NCBI GenBank assembly: GCA_022600235.1
Contig: JAHZKS010000047.1
Location: 1 to 7,190, forward strand
DNA: 7,190 nucleotides
Direction: 5' to 3'
DNA from: Alphaproteobacteria bacterium
Lineage (GTDB): Bacteria > Pseudomonadota > Alphaproteobacteria > Rickettsiales > JABSSG01
In this document: piece by piece, positions 6,962-7,190 of the stretch
Layout: every line of letters begins with the position of its first letter
Numbering within the stretch: the first letter of the stretch is position 1
Program-made: the position numbers and the translations under genes
Notes under the pieces: generated by a model
What the model saw: only the letters and a program-made list of their open reading frames with translations
The model's database searches: none
Told to the model about the DNA's origin: nothing

Positions 6962-7190
6962 CTACGCAATTACTATGTTAACTAGTTTATTTGGTACATA
7001 AATAAATTTACGTACTTCTTTGTCTAATAATAGATTTTTTATTTTATCATTATCTAAAATTTTTGATTTTAACTCTTCTTCTTTTATATCAGCAGCAAAT
7101 TCAGATACTAGTTTTAATTTACCATTCACCTGAATAGCAATTTTCTTTGTAGATTCTTTTGATGCAGACTCATCATATTGAGGCCAGGAC
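6962..7190 (-). CDS. leuS: Leucyl-tRNA synthetase, C-terminal end (partial)
   Basis: LeuS charges tRNA-Leu with leucine in the cytoplasm. Only the last 75 residues and the TAG stop (6962-6964) are in the window; the rest of the gene lies beyond 7190. Reading the minus strand gives SWPQYDE at the window edge, then IAIQVNGKLK, and ends VRKFIYVPNKLVNIVIA. These match the LeuS anticodon-binding tail and C-terminal domain, where WPxYDE, the IAVQVNGK strand and the KVIYVPxKLVNIV ending are hallmarks. The stop is one base before the lptE ATG, so leuS is the upstream member of a leuS-lptE-holA transcript whose promoter is outside the window. Confidence 0.95.
   Translation of the reverse strand, partial: SWPQYDESASKESTKKIAIQVNGKLKLVSEFAADIKEEELKSKILDNDKIKNLLLDKEVRKFIYVPNKLVNIVIA

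Noticed and set aside
6961..6969. TTG at 6969 as the lptE start
   Set aside because: It adds only three residues, overlaps leuS, and is a rarer start codon than the ATG at 6960, which gives a clean lipoprotein signal directly after the leuS stop.
1..7190. Hidden mobile element, CRISPR array, tRNA, toxin-antitoxin pair or defence system
   Set aside because: Genes are packed end to end with housekeeping functions; I saw no repeats with spacers, inverted terminal repeats, cloverleaf patterns or foreign-looking composition.

Overview
The window is a compact, AT-rich (roughly one third G+C by eye) stretch of a bacterial chromosome. It carries seven protein-coding genes, two of them cut by the window edges, and has no gene-free gap longer than 34 bases. 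The gene set is Gram-negative: the MreD/PBP2 elongation machinery, an LPS-assembly lipoprotein, and a malic enzyme fused to a phosphotransacetylase-like domain. With the strong AT bias, reduced spacers and overlapping genes, this best fits an alphaproteobacterium with a reduced genome, such as a host-associated Rickettsiales- or Holosporales-like lineage. That assignment is an inference from composition and gene content, since no rRNA or other decisive marker is present.

The left part (1-5432) is a plus-strand run: mreD (5' end outside the window), mrdA (PBP2), maeB (malic enzyme-PTA fusion) and cvpA (inner-membrane CvpA-family protein). mreD and mrdA overlap by 8 bases. A 34-base gap before maeB holds a possible promoter -10 and a 14-base AT palindrome. 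cvpA follows maeB after 15 bases and has the only clear Shine-Dalgarno sequence of the run. The run may be one transcript, with a possible second start before maeB. mreD and mrdA build the side-wall peptidoglycan synthesis complex. maeB links malate to pyruvate and is functionally unrelated. rodA, the usual partner next to mrdA, is not here.

The right part (5436-7190) runs on the minus strand: the 3' end of leuS, then lptE, then holA. This is the widely conserved leuS-lptE-holA order of Proteobacteria. The genes are almost fused: leuS stops one base before the lptE ATG, and lptE overlaps holA by 17 bases.

The two gene runs converge with only 3 bases between the cvpA and holA stop codons, so any terminator must lie within coding sequence. 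One weak candidate hairpin with a T tract is present there. I saw no RNA gene, mobile element, CRISPR array, defence system or toxin-antitoxin pair. The window is mostly ordinary housekeeping. The points worth a second look are the KAG (instead of KTG/KSG) motif in PBP2, a roughly 115-residue extension on CvpA, and the tight converging junction.
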